DNA from: Streptomyces sp. LUP30
GTDB taxonomy: Bacteria; Actinomycetota; Actinomycetes; Streptomycetales; Streptomycetaceae
Reading direction: 5' to 3'
Assembly: GCF_001746365.1 (NCBI RefSeq)
Contig: NZ_MJAJ01000006.1
Location: 1 to 64,000 of the forward strand
DNA: 64,000 nucleotides
The position numbers were made by a program, and so were the translations under genes. Positions 16,553 through 24,105 of the stretch are shown here, piece by piece; within the stretch, counting starts at the first letter, position 1; every line of letters begins with the position of its first letter. The notes below the pieces were generated by a model that was given only the letters and a program-made list of their open reading frames with translations, was not told the origin of the DNA and made no database searches.

Positions 16553-17175
16553 GGCCGCTCATGAACCCACGCCCCACCCTCCTCGCCCTCACCCTCGTAT
16601 TCGTGTTCGCCGCCCCCGTTCCCGTCGTGCGGGCCGACACCTCGCCCAGTGTTCCCCCCGGCACCGAGCCGACGGCAGCCGCGCCCGTGCAGGTGGACCC
16701 CAACGATCCCGACCTCAAGCTTCCCGAGGGCGGCACCCTCGCCGCGCCCAAGGTGCTCGACATCAAGCAGGTCGTCGAGGACGAGTCGGGGGACGAGCGC
16801 CGTGAGGACACCAACGCGGACGTGACGTTCGCCCTGCAGGCGGAGGTCCTCTTCGGCAAGGACAGCGCCCGACTCGGCCCGGCGGCGAAGTCCCGCATCG
16901 CCAGGATCGCCGAGGAGATCAAGAAGCAGCACACCACCGTCGTCCGCGTCTTCGGCTTCACGGACGACTTGGGGTCCTCCGCTCACGGCGACGTCCTGTC
17001 GAAGCAGCGGGCGGACGCCGTCCAGGCGCAGCTCGCGGGCCAGTTGAACGACCCGGACATCACTTTCGAGGTGCGCGGCTACGGCGAGCAGTACCCCATC
17101 GCCGACAACTCGACCGAGGCCGGCCGCAAGAAGAACCGCCGGGTGGAGGTCACGTTCCCGCGCACGACGGGCTGA
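16549..17175 (+). CDS. Secreted OmpA-like domain protein
   Basis: The 208-residue product has a signal peptide (NPRPTLLALTLVFVFAAPV, then PVVRADT). An OmpA_C domain covers about residues 90-205 and contains DVTFALQAEVLFGKDSARLG, TVVRVFGFTDDLGSSAHGDV, LSKQRADAVQAQL and EAGRKKNRRVEVTF, the complete peptidoglycan-binding signature. The start may be GTG 16549, which overlaps the lipoprotein stop (GTGA), or ATG 16561. In a single-membrane bacterium it likely anchors the pilus apparatus to the cell wall. Confidence 0.88.
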   Translation: MRPLMNPRPTLLALTLVFVFAAPVPVVRADTSPSVPPGTEPTAAAPVQVDPNDPDLKLPEGGTLAAPKVLDIKQVVEDESGDERREDTNADVTFALQAEVLFGKDSARLGPAAKSRIARIAEEIKKQHTTVVRVFGFTDDLGSSAHGDVLSKQRADAVQAQLAGQLNDPDITFEVRGYGEQYPIADNSTEAGRKKNRRVEVTFPRTTG

Positions 17176-17178
17176 GCC

Positions 17179-17526
17179 TCACGCGCACACCCGCACCCGG
17201 ACTCCGGCCGTCAGCCCCCACCCGGCCATCGCGCCTGCCGCCGCCTCCAGGACGTGCCGGGACCGCAGCCGGGGCAGTCCCAGCCGCCCCGGCGCCATCG
17301 TGCGCACCGCGATGACGGTGAGCCGGCGGTCGAGATAGGCGACGTCGATCGGCATGCGCATCCCGAAGGTGTGCACCCCGCCGGCCGGCGACAGCAGCAA
17401 CGCCCCGTCCACGGCGTCCCGTCCCAGCAGCCCTCTGGTCCGGGCCCGGTAGGAGGCGGCGATCTCCAACGGCACCCGGGCCTCCGCCACCAGGAGTTCG
17501 CCCCGTCCGTCCCGCCAGCGCGCCAT
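17179..17526 (-). CDS. DUF192 family protein
   Basis: The 115-residue protein shows the DUF192 core: VPLEIAASYRARTRGLLGRD, then HTFGMRMPIDVAYLDR, and RHVLEAAAGAMAGWGLTAG. The family is small, beta-rich and of unknown biochemical role; actinobacterial members often sit near Tad genes. The start has GAGGGGAGA five bases upstream. It converges with the OmpA-like gene only three bases away, and its promoter region is shared divergently with the reductase-like gene at 17598. Confidence 0.87.
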   Translation of the reverse strand: MARWRDGRGELLVAEARVPLEIAASYRARTRGLLGRDAVDGALLLSPAGGVHTFGMRMPIDVAYLDRRLTVIAVRTMAPGRLGLPRLRSRHVLEAAAGAMAGWGLTAGVRVRVCA

Positions 17527-17548
17527 ACCCGTCTCCCCTCGGCCGCCT

Positions 17549-17570
17549 CGCTACCCTCTGCACGGTAGCG
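17549..17570. promoter_or_regulatory. Inverted repeat in a divergent promoter
   Basis: CGCTACC and GGTAGCG are seven-base perfect arms around an eight-base spacer, midway in the 71-base gap between the divergent genes. It could be an operator or two overlapping -10 elements (each arm contains a TAGCG or TACC core). Confidence 0.35.
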
Positions 17571-17597
17571 AGCCGGGAGACGAAAAGGGGCCCTCGC

Positions 17598-18167
17598 ATG
17601 CGGAAGATCGTCCTGATGATGTCGACGTCCCTGGACGGCTATATCGAGGGCCCGGACCGCGACATCTCCTGGCATCGCGTCGACGAGGAACTGCACCGGC
17701 ACTTCAACACGTTCATCGGGGGACTGGGCGGGCTCCTCAGCGGACGGACCACGTACGAGCTGATGGCCGGCTACTGGCCGACCGCCGACGCCGACCCCGA
17801 CGCCTCCCCCACCGAGGCCGAGTTCGCCGGCATCTGGCGCGAGATGCCGAAGATCGTCTACTCGCGGACCCTGGAACGCGCCGGCTGGAACACGACGATC
17901 GTCCGGGACGTCGTCCCCGAGGAGGTCGTCGCGCTCAAGGAGCAGGCGGGCGGCGACCTGGCGCTCGGCGGAGCCGACGTCGCCGCCGCCTTCCTCCGGC
18001 ACGATCTCGTCGACGAACTGCGCGTCTACGTCCACCCGGTGCTCATCGGCCGGGGCAAGCCCCTCTTCCCGCACACCGACACCGCCACCGAGACCGCCCT
18101 CCGCCTCACCGGGTCGCAGGCCTTCGGCAACGGAGTCGTGCTGCTGCGGTACGAGCGTTCCCGTTAA
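17598..18167 (+). CDS. Dihydrofolate reductase family protein (RibD C-terminal domain)
   Basis: The 189-residue product starts RKIVLMMSTSLDGYIEGPD, followed by LLSGRTTYELMAGYWP, IVYSRTLERAGWNTTIV, GGDLALGGADVAAAFLRHDL and VHPVLIGRGKPLFP. This is the common RibD_C/DHFR-like fold of NADPH-binding reductases such as YyaP/YwjB. True folate or pyrimidine activity cannot be claimed. The message may be leadered with AAAAGGGG before ATG. Confidence 0.9.
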   Translation: MRKIVLMMSTSLDGYIEGPDRDISWHRVDEELHRHFNTFIGGLGGLLSGRTTYELMAGYWPTADADPDASPTEAEFAGIWREMPKIVYSRTLERAGWNTTIVRDVVPEEVVALKEQAGGDLALGGADVAAAFLRHDLVDELRVYVHPVLIGRGKPLFPHTDTATETALRLTGSQAFGNGVVLLRYERSR

Positions 18168-18194
18168 TCGACGGCGTCTCCGCGGCCTCTCTGT

Positions 18195-18200
18195 CACGAT
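18195..18200 (+). promoter_or_regulatory. -10 element, leaderless start
   Basis: CACGAT ends six bases before the ATG at 18207 and no ribosome site is present, so a leaderless transcript is likely. Confidence 0.4.
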
Positions 18201-18206
18201 CGTCGG

Positions 18207-19061
18207 ATGGACGACCGGGACAGCGCGTACGACGGCGAGAAGGACGGCGGCACGGACGGCCGAACGGGCGGCGGCGCGACCGGCCGTGTGAAGGGCTCGT
18301 TCGAGGACCTGCTCGCCGAAGGGGCGGCCGTCCCCGTCGACGGGTGGGACTTCTCCTGGTTCGAGGGACGCGCCACCGAGGCGCGGCCCTCCTGGGGGTA
18401 CGCGATGTCGCTGGCCGCGCGGCTGGCCGGCGCGAGCGCCGCGCTCGACGTGCAGACCGGGGGAGGCGAGGTCCTCGACTTCGCCCTCGGCCGGGCCGCC
18501 CCCAAGGCTCCCGTCCTCACCGTCGCGACCGAGGGCTGGCCGGCGAACGTCGCCAAGGCCACCGCGCTGCTGCGGCCGCGCGGCATCGCGGTCGTCGCGA
18601 CCGCGGAGGACGCCCCGCTGCCCTTCGCGGACGCCTCCTTCGACCTGGTGAGCAGCAGGCACCCGGTGCGGCCCCTGTGGCACGAGATCGCCCGGGTCCT
18701 GCAGCCCGGCGGAACCTACTTCGCCCAGCACGTGGGCCCGCGCAGCGTGTTCGAGCTCGTCGAGCACTTCCTCGGACCGCAGCCACAGGAGGTGAGCTCC
18801 AGTCGTCACCCCGACCGCGAGCGCGCCGAGGCGGAGGCGGCGGGACTGGAGATCGTCGATCTGCGGGCGGAGCGGCTGCGCGTCGAGTTCCACGACGTCG
18901 GCGCCGTCGTCCACTTCCTGCGCAAGGTGGTGTGGATGGTCCCCGGCTTCACGGTGGAGGCCTACCGGCCCCGGCTGCGCGCCCTGCACGAGCGGATCGA
19001 GGCCGACGGTCCCTTCGTCGCCCACAGCTCCCGCCATCTCGTCGAGGCACGTCGTAGGTGA
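18207..19061 (+). CDS. Class I SAM-dependent methyltransferase
   Basis: The 284-residue product has a nucleotide-binding start that is a variant (AALDVQTGGGEVLDFALG instead of the usual DxGxGxG). The acidic loop VVATAEDAPLPFADASFDLV and post-motif VLQPGGTYFAQHVGP support a Methyltransf_11 fold. Substrate unknown. The first 40 residues are charged and low-complexity. A -10 element sits six bases before ATG, so it appears leaderless. A strong hairpin follows at 19219. Confidence 0.88.
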   Translation: MDDRDSAYDGEKDGGTDGRTGGGATGRVKGSFEDLLAEGAAVPVDGWDFSWFEGRATEARPSWGYAMSLAARLAGASAALDVQTGGGEVLDFALGRAAPKAPVLTVATEGWPANVAKATALLRPRGIAVVATAEDAPLPFADASFDLVSSRHPVRPLWHEIARVLQPGGTYFAQHVGPRSVFELVEHFLGPQPQEVSSSRHPDRERAEAEAAGLEIVDLRAERLRVEFHDVGAVVHFLRKVVWMVPGFTVEAYRPRLRALHERIEADGPFVAHSSRHLVEARRR

Positions 19062-19218
19062 AGCGGGCGGGAACAGCCGCTCGGGCCCGCTTCTGACCGG
19101 ATCCGGGAGGCTTCGGTCTCCATGGAGTTTCCACATCGTTATCGCATGTGGTTCACATCCCCGTCCCGCCTGACGTAAGTTCAAGCGAGGCAATTCGCGT
19201 GAGCAAAGCTGCGTGGAC

Positions 19219-19251
19219 GTCACCGCGCAGTGGAGGGGGCTGCGCGGTGAC
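19219..19251 (+). terminator. Perfect 12-base-pair hairpin downstream of the methyltransferase
   Basis: Arms 19219-19230 (GTCACCGCGCAG) and 19240-19251 are perfectly complementary around a nine-base loop. There is no U-run, which is usual for Streptomyces terminators. It lies 158 bases after the gene, so it may instead end an unannotated short transcript. Confidence 0.5.
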
Positions 19252-19469
19252 GCTCGCGTCAAGCGGGCGTTCGCGGCCGGGTTAGCCCGTCAGGGGGACG
19301 GGTCGACGGGCGGCCGACAGGGCCCGAGTCTCCGCGAAACCTGAACTTTCTTCGGCATCAGGGCCCGCTTCCCTGCGAATCAGTCGCATTCCGGCCGTGA
19401 ACCACCCATGAACCATGTCTAAAACGGTCACCCTCGCGTCGCCGAACGACTCCGGAGAGTAGTTGTGGC

Positions 19470-19563
19470 GCGCCGATGCGCGCAGCATCACTTACGAAGG
19501 GTTATGGTGGAAACCCCCCCTCGGGCCGGTCCGTCTCCCCCCCACGGACCGGCCCGTTTTTTT
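19470..19563 (+). ncRNA. Candidate small RNA resembling actinobacterial 6C RNA
   Basis: Two structured elements follow each other. A 5' segment contains the hairpin GATGC-GCGCA-GCATC and then GGGTTATGGTGGAAACCC leading into a seven-cytosine run at 19514-19520. A terminator hairpin follows whose nine-base loop is CTCCCCCCC, then seven T. Paired hairpins with runs of at least six cytosines define 6C RNA, which in Mycobacterium and Streptomyces is a small intergenic RNA. The 5' end is my estimate. The alternative is an attenuator or leader for the isoprenyl transferase gene, but the strong terminator lies ahead of that gene's own -10. Confidence 0.6.
19523..19563 (+). terminator. Intrinsic terminator with a C-rich loop
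   Basis: A perfect 12-base-pair stem (arms 19523-19534 and 19544-19555) with loop CTCCCCCCC is followed by G and seven T. This is the best textbook intrinsic terminator in the window and probably the 3' end of the small RNA. Confidence 0.85.
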
Positions 19564-19631
19564 GCCCAAGTCCCCACAGGGGTAGGCTGCGCCCCGCGGG
19601 GACCGCACCGTACGGAGGGGCTGACAATCAC

Positions 19632-20405
19632 GTGAACCTGCGCGACAAGCTGCGCGGCCTTCTGGTCAGGCTGTACGCACGCCGGGTGGAAGGCCACCTG
19701 GACCACGCTCAGGTGCCCAAGCACATCGGCGTCATCATGGACGGCAACCGACGCTGGGCGAAGGCCGCGGGTTCCACCACCGAGCACGGTCACCGGGCCG
19801 GCGCCGACAAGATCGAGGAGTTCCTCGGCTGGTGCACCGAGACGGACGTCGAGGTGGTCACCCTCTGGCTCCTGTCGACGGACAACCTCGACCGCCCCCA
19901 GGAAGAGCTCGTCCCCCTCCTCGGCATCATCGAGGACGTCGTGCGCACCCTCGCCGCGGACGGCCGCTGGCGCGTCCACCACGTCGGCACCCCCGACATC
20001 CTCCCCTCCCATGTGCAGACCGCGCTGAAGGAGGCCCAGGACTCCACCGCCCACGTCGACGGAATACTGGTCAACGTCGCCATCGGGTACGGCGGTCGCC
20101 AGGAGATCGCCGACGCGGTGCGCTCGATGATCGTGGACGCTGCGGAGAAGGGCACCTCGATGGAGGACCTCGCCGACTCCGTCAGCGTCGACCTCATCGG
20201 CCGCCACCTCTACACCGGCGCCCAGCCCGACCCCGACCTGGTGATCCGCACCAGCGGCGAGCAGCGGCTGTCCGGATTCATGCTGTGGCAGACGGCGCAC
20301 GCGGAGTACTACTTCTGTGAGGTCTTCTGGCCGGCCTTCCGCAAGGTCGACTTCCTGCGGGCCCTGCGCGACTACGCGGCCCGCCATCGGCGCTACGGCG
20401 GCTGA
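19632..20405 (+). CDS. uppS: Isoprenyl (cis-prenyl) transferase, UppS family
   Basis: Condenses isopentenyl diphosphate with allylic diphosphates in the cis configuration to give polyprenyl carriers for wall synthesis. The 257-residue protein has the catalytic region HIGVIMDGNRRWAKAAG with its Asp, the helix GHRAGADKIEEFLGWC, VTLWLLSTDNLDRP, and the C-terminal PDLVIRTSGEQRLSGFMLWQ. GTG 19632 is chosen because GGAGG lies about 13 bases ahead and the protein then matches family length. A -10 (TAGGCT, 19583-19588) precedes it. Streptomyces usually have a second uppS, so this copy may make a shorter product like the mycobacterial farnesyl enzyme. Confidence 0.92.
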   Translation: MNLRDKLRGLLVRLYARRVEGHLDHAQVPKHIGVIMDGNRRWAKAAGSTTEHGHRAGADKIEEFLGWCTETDVEVVTLWLLSTDNLDRPQEELVPLLGIIEDVVRTLAADGRWRVHHVGTPDILPSHVQTALKEAQDSTAHVDGILVNVAIGYGGRQEIADAVRSMIVDAAEKGTSMEDLADSVSVDLIGRHLYTGAQPDPDLVIRTSGEQRLSGFMLWQTAHAEYYFCEVFWPAFRKVDFLRALRDYAARHRRYGG

Positions 20406-20424
20406 GGCGCACACCGGCGAAGCC

Positions 20425-20457
20425 CCCCGAAGGGGGTTCCGGATACCCCCTTCGGGG
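20425..20457 (+). terminator. Terminator after uppS
   Basis: Perfect 12-base arms 20425-20436 (CCCCGAAGGGGG) and 20446-20457 flank a nine-base loop. Confidence 0.75.
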
Positions 20458-20502
20458 TGGACGTAACGTGGAGTTCATCGGCGCGCCGTCATATGCCGTG
20501 GC

Positions 20503-20748
20503 ATGGCGGCGCGCGTTCGAGGGCATAAGCCAAGCAGGTCGACGCCCGAACCACGGGTGTCGGATCTCAGCGGACGGCACGGGGCCGTCCGCCCGGGAGG
20601 CCCTTTGCACCAGCCCGACCGTGCGGTCACGGCACGGAACAAGCAGCGGGGGGCCGGTTCTCGGCCCGTGCAGGGCGGCCGAGTACCGGCCCAGCTCCAC
20701 TCCGTCGCTCCCCGACCTCATCCGAGGGGGTACGTCCTTCCGTGGTGA
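20503..20748 (+). CDS. Small arginine-rich ORF overlapping phoH2, PhoAT-like candidate
   Basis: An 81-codon frame begins at ATG 20503 and its stop overlaps the phoH2 start by seven bases. The peptide is basic (many Arg, Pro, Gly, His) with no recognised domain. In mycobacteria a similarly sized gene (phoAT) overlaps and precedes phoH2 and is reported to act as its antitoxin. Position, overlap, size and basic character match here. Codon bias is weak (about 74 % GC at position three, below the local genes), so coding is not certain; an alternative frame from 20468 looks no better. Confidence 0.35.
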   Translation: MAARVRGHKPSRSTPEPRVSDLSGRHGAVRPGGPLHQPDRAVTARNKQRGAGSRPVQGGRVPAQLHSVAPRPHPRGYVLPW

Positions 20749-22067
20749 CCAGCACAAAGCGTCGTATGCCAGACCGGCGCACCTATGTTCTCGACACCAG
20801 CGTCCTGCTGGCCGACCCGAACGCCATGACCCGCTTCGAGGAGCACGAGGTCGTGCTCCCCATCGTCGTGGTCACGGAACTGGAGGCCAAGCGGCACCAT
20901 CCGGAGCTCGGCTACTTCGCCCGGCAGGCCCTGCGTCTGCTGGACGACTACCGGGTGAAGTTCGGTCGCCTCGACGCCCCCATCCCGATCGGGGAACTCG
21001 GCGGCACCGTCCGTGTCGAGCTCAATCACTCGGACCCCAGCGTGTTGCCGACCGGCTACCGCCTGGGGGACAACGACTCCCGCATCCTCGCGGTGGCCCG
21101 CAATCTGCAGGCCGAGGGATTCGACGTCACCGTCGTGTCGAAGGACCTCCCGCTCCGGATCAAGGCGTCCTCGGTCGGGCTCCTCGCCGAGGAGTACCGT
21201 GCCGAACTCGCCATCACCGGCTCCTCCGGCTGGACCGGGATGTCCGAACTGACGCTGTCCGGCGAACAGGTGGACATCCTCTTCGAGGAGGGCCGCCTGC
21301 ACGTGGCCGAGGTCGCGGACCTGCCCGTGCACACCGGTCTGACCATCCAGTCGGAGCGTGGCAAGGCCCTGGGCCGCGTCACCGCCGACGGCAGCGTCCG
21401 GCTGGTGCGCGGCGACCGGGAGGCCTTCGGCATCAAGGGCCGCAGCGCCGAGCAGCGCATCGCGCTCGATCTGCTGCTCGACCCGGACGTCGGGATCCTG
21501 TCCATGGGCGGCCGGGCCGGCACCGGCAAGTCGGCGCTGGCCCTGTGTGCGGGCCTGGAGGCGGTCCTGGAGCGCCGTCAGCACCAGAAGGTGATGGTCT
21601 TCCGGCCGCTGTACGCGGTGGGCGGGCAGGAGCTGGGCTATCTGCCCGGTTCCGAGGCCGACAAGATGGGTCCCTGGGCCCAGGCGGTCTTCGACACGCT
21701 GTCCGCGGTCACCAGCCGCGAGGTCATCGAGGAGATCACCGCCCGCGGCATGCTGGAGGTCCTGCCGCTGACCCACATCCGCGGCCGCTCCCTCCATGAC
21801 GCCTTCGTGATCGTCGACGAGGCGCAGTCCCTCGAACGGAACGTGCTGCTCACCGTTCTGTCCCGGATCGGCTCGAATTCCCGGGTGGTTCTGACCCATG
21901 ATGTCGCGCAAAGGGACAATCTGCGGGTCGGGCGATATGACGGCGTGGTGGCCGTCGTCGAGAAACTGAAGGGGCATCCGCTCTTCGCGCATGTCACGCT
22001 GAACCGGTCCGAGAGGTCCCAGATCGCGGCGCTTGTGACCGAAATGCTGGAGGATGGGCAGATCTGA
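20742..22067 (+). CDS. phoH2: PhoH2: PIN-domain RNase fused to PhoH-like ATPase
   Basis: The 441-residue protein has an N-terminal PIN domain (residues about 13-145: [58 protein letters not shown]), which supplies the acidic nuclease residues. A PhoH ATPase domain (about 235-430) follows, with Walker [13 protein letters not shown] and Walker [11 protein letters not shown]. Mycobacterial PhoH2 proteins unwind and cut RNA in an ATP-dependent way. GTG 20742 is used, although GTG 20745 is equally possible. A small ORF overlaps the start. Confidence 0.93.
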   Translation: MVTSTKRRMPDRRTYVLDTSVLLADPNAMTRFEEHEVVLPIVVVTELEAKRHHPELGYFARQALRLLDDYRVKFGRLDAPIPIGELGGTVRVELNHSDPSVLPTGYRLGDNDSRILAVARNLQAEGFDVTVVSKDLPLRIKASSVGLLAEEYRAELAITGSSGWTGMSELTLSGEQVDILFEEGRLHVAEVADLPVHTGLTIQSERGKALGRVTADGSVRLVRGDREAFGIKGRSAEQRIALDLLLDPDVGILSMGGRAGTGKSALALCAGLEAVLERRQHQKVMVFRPLYAVGGQELGYLPGSEADKMGPWAQAVFDTLSAVTSREVIEEITARGMLEVLPLTHIRGRSLHDAFVIVDEAQSLERNVLLTVLSRIGSNSRVVLTHDVAQRDNLRVGRYDGVVAVVEKLKGHPLFAHVTLNRSERSQIAALVTEMLEDGQI

Positions 22068-22188
22068 TCGACCCGCCCCAAGACATCGGGGCCCGGCGGT
22101 AGTTGGCGCCGCTCGACAAAGGCTGTGAGCCTAGTCGGGCGGCGTCGCCGTGTGTGGGGGTTTCGCGAAATCCCTGGGGCCTCCACAG

Positions 22189-22204
22189 GTGTGAGCTTTC
22201 ACAC
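22189..22204. promoter_or_regulatory. Crp-like palindrome upstream of the SLT genes
   Basis: GTGTGAGCTTTCACAC is a palindrome with perfect six-base arms. It contains GTG-N6-TTCAC, close to the Streptomyces Crp pattern GTG-N6-GNCAC. Crp is known to control wall hydrolases during germination. It lies about 285 bases before the first hydrolase. The symmetric palindrome TTTCGCGAAA lies just upstream at 22161-22170. Confidence 0.4.
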
Positions 22205-22279
22205 GCAACTCGGAATTGCCTTGCGGTGTCGGGTTACGGCAGAGTCTCGGTTCTGTCAGGCCCCGCATACGGCACACCT

Positions 22280-22295
22280 GTACCCCCAGGGGTAC
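22280..22295. promoter_or_regulatory. Palindrome GTACCCC-CA-GGGGTAC
   Basis: Seven-base perfect arms around CA lie about 190 bases upstream of the first SLT gene in an otherwise unassigned 419-base gap. It may be an operator. I see no c-di-AMP riboswitch in this gap. Confidence 0.3.
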
Positions 22296-22488
22296 GGAAA
22301 CCCACTTGCACCACTGTTCAACTCCATAGCGCCGTCGTATGCCGCCCGAGCACCACGCGGCGCTCCCCTTCCGGGAGTTGCCCACCGGGCCCGTGTCTCC
22401 AGTGACCCCGTAGTTCGGAGACCAGCGTCAAGGGCACGATCGCGTCCGCCAGGGTCAACGAAGCGGACGATGCTGGAAGGAAAACCGT

Positions 22489-23163
22489 GTGAGCCGGATC
22501 TCGGTCCGGGGATTCGCAGTGGCCTCGGCCACGGCGGTCACCGCTGTCGGAAGCGTCGTCGGCGTTGCCTCGGGCAGCGTCGCGCAGCCCAACGACGCAG
22601 AGGCGACGGCGAGCGACGCGACGCTCCTCGCCGACCTGCCCGTGGGCCAGCAGGCCCAGGTGCAGACGGCGTCCCTCACGCAGCAGGCCAGCTACCAGGC
22701 CATCGCCGCGGACGAGGGCGCGAAGAAGGACGCCGAGGAAGCGGCCCGCAAGGCCGCGGCCAAGACGGCGGTCGCGAAGAAGGAGGCCGCCGAGAAGGCG
22801 GCCAAGGAGCGCGCCGAGGCCAAGACCAAGGCCAGCCGCAGCGCGGGCGACTTCCCGATCCTGAGCTCCTACTCCACCTCGCAGATCCAGGCGATGGCGG
22901 CGCAGATGGTGCCGGGCGGCCAGTTCCAGTGCTTCAGCAACATCGTGGACCACGAGTCCAGCTGGAACTACCACGCGGTCAACGCCTCCTCCGGCGCCTA
23001 CGGCCTCTTCCAGGCGCTGCCGGCCGGCAAGTACGCGTCCGCCGGCGCCGACTGGCAGACCAACCCGGCCACCCAGATCAAGTGGGGCCTGAACTACATG
23101 GACAGCCGGTACGGCAGCCCCTGTGAGGCGTGGTCGTTCTGGCAGGCCAACCACTGGTACTGA
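22489..23163 (+). CDS. Secreted SLT-type lytic transglycosylase, copy 1
   Basis: The 224-residue secreted wall hydrolase starts with a signal peptide (SVRGFAVASATAVTAVGSVV, then GVASG). A charged coiled-coil region of about residues 75-118, rich in Ala, Lys and Glu, follows. The C-terminal transglycosylase-like domain (about 130-224) has the catalytic Glu in FSNIVDHESSWNYHAVN and SGAYGLFQALP, NPATQIKWGLNYM and CEAWSFWQANHWY. It probably cuts peptidoglycan glycan strands during growth or germination. GTG 22489 follows GGAAGG by eight bases. The next gene is a close paralogue. Confidence 0.9.
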   Translation: MSRISVRGFAVASATAVTAVGSVVGVASGSVAQPNDAEATASDATLLADLPVGQQAQVQTASLTQQASYQAIAADEGAKKDAEEAARKAAAKTAVAKKEAAEKAAKERAEAKTKASRSAGDFPILSSYSTSQIQAMAAQMVPGGQFQCFSNIVDHESSWNYHAVNASSGAYGLFQALPAGKYASAGADWQTNPATQIKWGLNYMDSRYGSPCEAWSFWQANHWY

Positions 23164-23232
23164 GCGCGGGCGGCTTCCGGCCGTCGTCCCCCTTCATCTG
23201 ATGCATCTGATGACACAGCAGAAGGAATCCGA

Positions 23233-23946
23233 GTGAGCCCGATATCCGCCAGGGGATTCGCCGTGGCCTCGGCCACCGCGGTCACCACCGTCGGCGCCGT
23301 CGTGGGAGTCGCCCAGGGCAACGCCCTGCACCCCGTCGACGACGCCCAGGCGACGGGCGGCTCGACGCTGCTCGCCGACTTACCCGTTGGTGAGCAGGTC
23401 GAGGTCCAGACCGCCTCCCTGAGCCGACAGGCCGACGCCCAGGCCGTCGCCGCCGACGCCACCGCCAAGAGGACGGCGGAGGAGACGGCCCGCAAGCAGG
23501 CCGCCAAGGACGCGGTGGCCAAGCAGCAGGCGGCCGTGGACAAGGCGAAGGCCGAGAAGGAGGCCAAGGAGGCCAAGGAGCGCGCCGAGACGAAGGCCGA
23601 CACCGAGACGGAGTCCGCCTCGGGCAGTGCCACCTTCGTCCAGCAGGGGTCGTACTCCGCTTCCGAGGTCCAGGCCATCGCCCGCGGGATCGTTCCCGGC
23701 GGGCAGTTCCAGTGCTTCAGCAACATCGTGGAGCACGAGTCCGGCTGGAACTACAAGGCCGTCAACCCCTCCTCCGGCGCCTACGGCCTCGTCCAGGCCT
23801 ACCCCGGCTCCAAGATGTCGTCCGCCGGCGCGGACTGGCGGACCAACCCGGCCACCCAGATCAAGTGGGGCCTGAACTACATGAACGAGCGCTACGGCAG
23901 TCCCTGCGGCGCCTGGGACTACTGGCAGGCCAACAGCTCCTACTGA
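23233..23946 (+). CDS. Secreted SLT-type lytic transglycosylase, copy 2
   Basis: The 237-residue tandem paralogue of the preceding gene has the same layout: signal peptide (SARGFAVASATAVTTVGAVV), a longer and more charged Ala/Lys/Glu coiled coil (about residues 75-128), and the same catalytic domain (FSNIVEHESGWNYKAVN, SGAYGLVQAYPG, NPATQIKWGLNYM). The catalytic domains are nearly identical while the coiled coils differ in length, so the two enzymes may be placed differently in the wall. The start follows AAGGAA. A terminator follows. Confidence 0.9.
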   Translation: MSPISARGFAVASATAVTTVGAVVGVAQGNALHPVDDAQATGGSTLLADLPVGEQVEVQTASLSRQADAQAVAADATAKRTAEETARKQAAKDAVAKQQAAVDKAKAEKEAKEAKERAETKADTETESASGSATFVQQGSYSASEVQAIARGIVPGGQFQCFSNIVEHESGWNYKAVNPSSGAYGLVQAYPGSKMSSAGADWRTNPATQIKWGLNYMNERYGSPCGAWDYWQANSSY

Positions 23947-23996
23947 CGCCCGTCGTCCCGAGCCGGGGCCCGCAGCGGCCCCGCTCAACCTCGCGC

Positions 23997-24025
23997 AGCC
24001 CCTCCCCGTCATAGGGGGAGGGGCT
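23997..24025 (+). terminator. Terminator after the SLT pair
   Basis: AGCCCCTCCCC pairs with GGGGAGGGGCT (arms 23997-24007 and 24015-24025) around a seven-base loop, followed by TTCG. Confidence 0.75.
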
Positions 24026-24105
24026 TTCGCCCTGTACGGTCGGACGGGCCGTGACCGACGACTCCAGGGGGAGTGGTGGGGAGAGACGGGGGAAGAGGAC
24101 GGATC

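Noticed and set aside
19282..19491. 69-codon minus-strand frame in the uppS upstream gap
   Set aside because: It overlaps the small RNA candidate, has irregular codon use and no ribosome site.
20468..20748. Alternative reading frame (from 20468) as the small gene ahead of phoH2
   Set aside because: Its upstream part has no better codon bias, and it continues as a shadow through phoH2 instead of ending at the phoH2 start. The frame from 20503 ends in the expected overlap.
22068..22488. Possible c-di-AMP (ydaO-type) riboswitch ahead of the SLT hydrolases
   Set aside because: Such riboswitches precede related hydrolase genes in Streptomyces, but the conserved core blocks and pseudoknot partners I know were not found here. 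Only simple palindromes are present.
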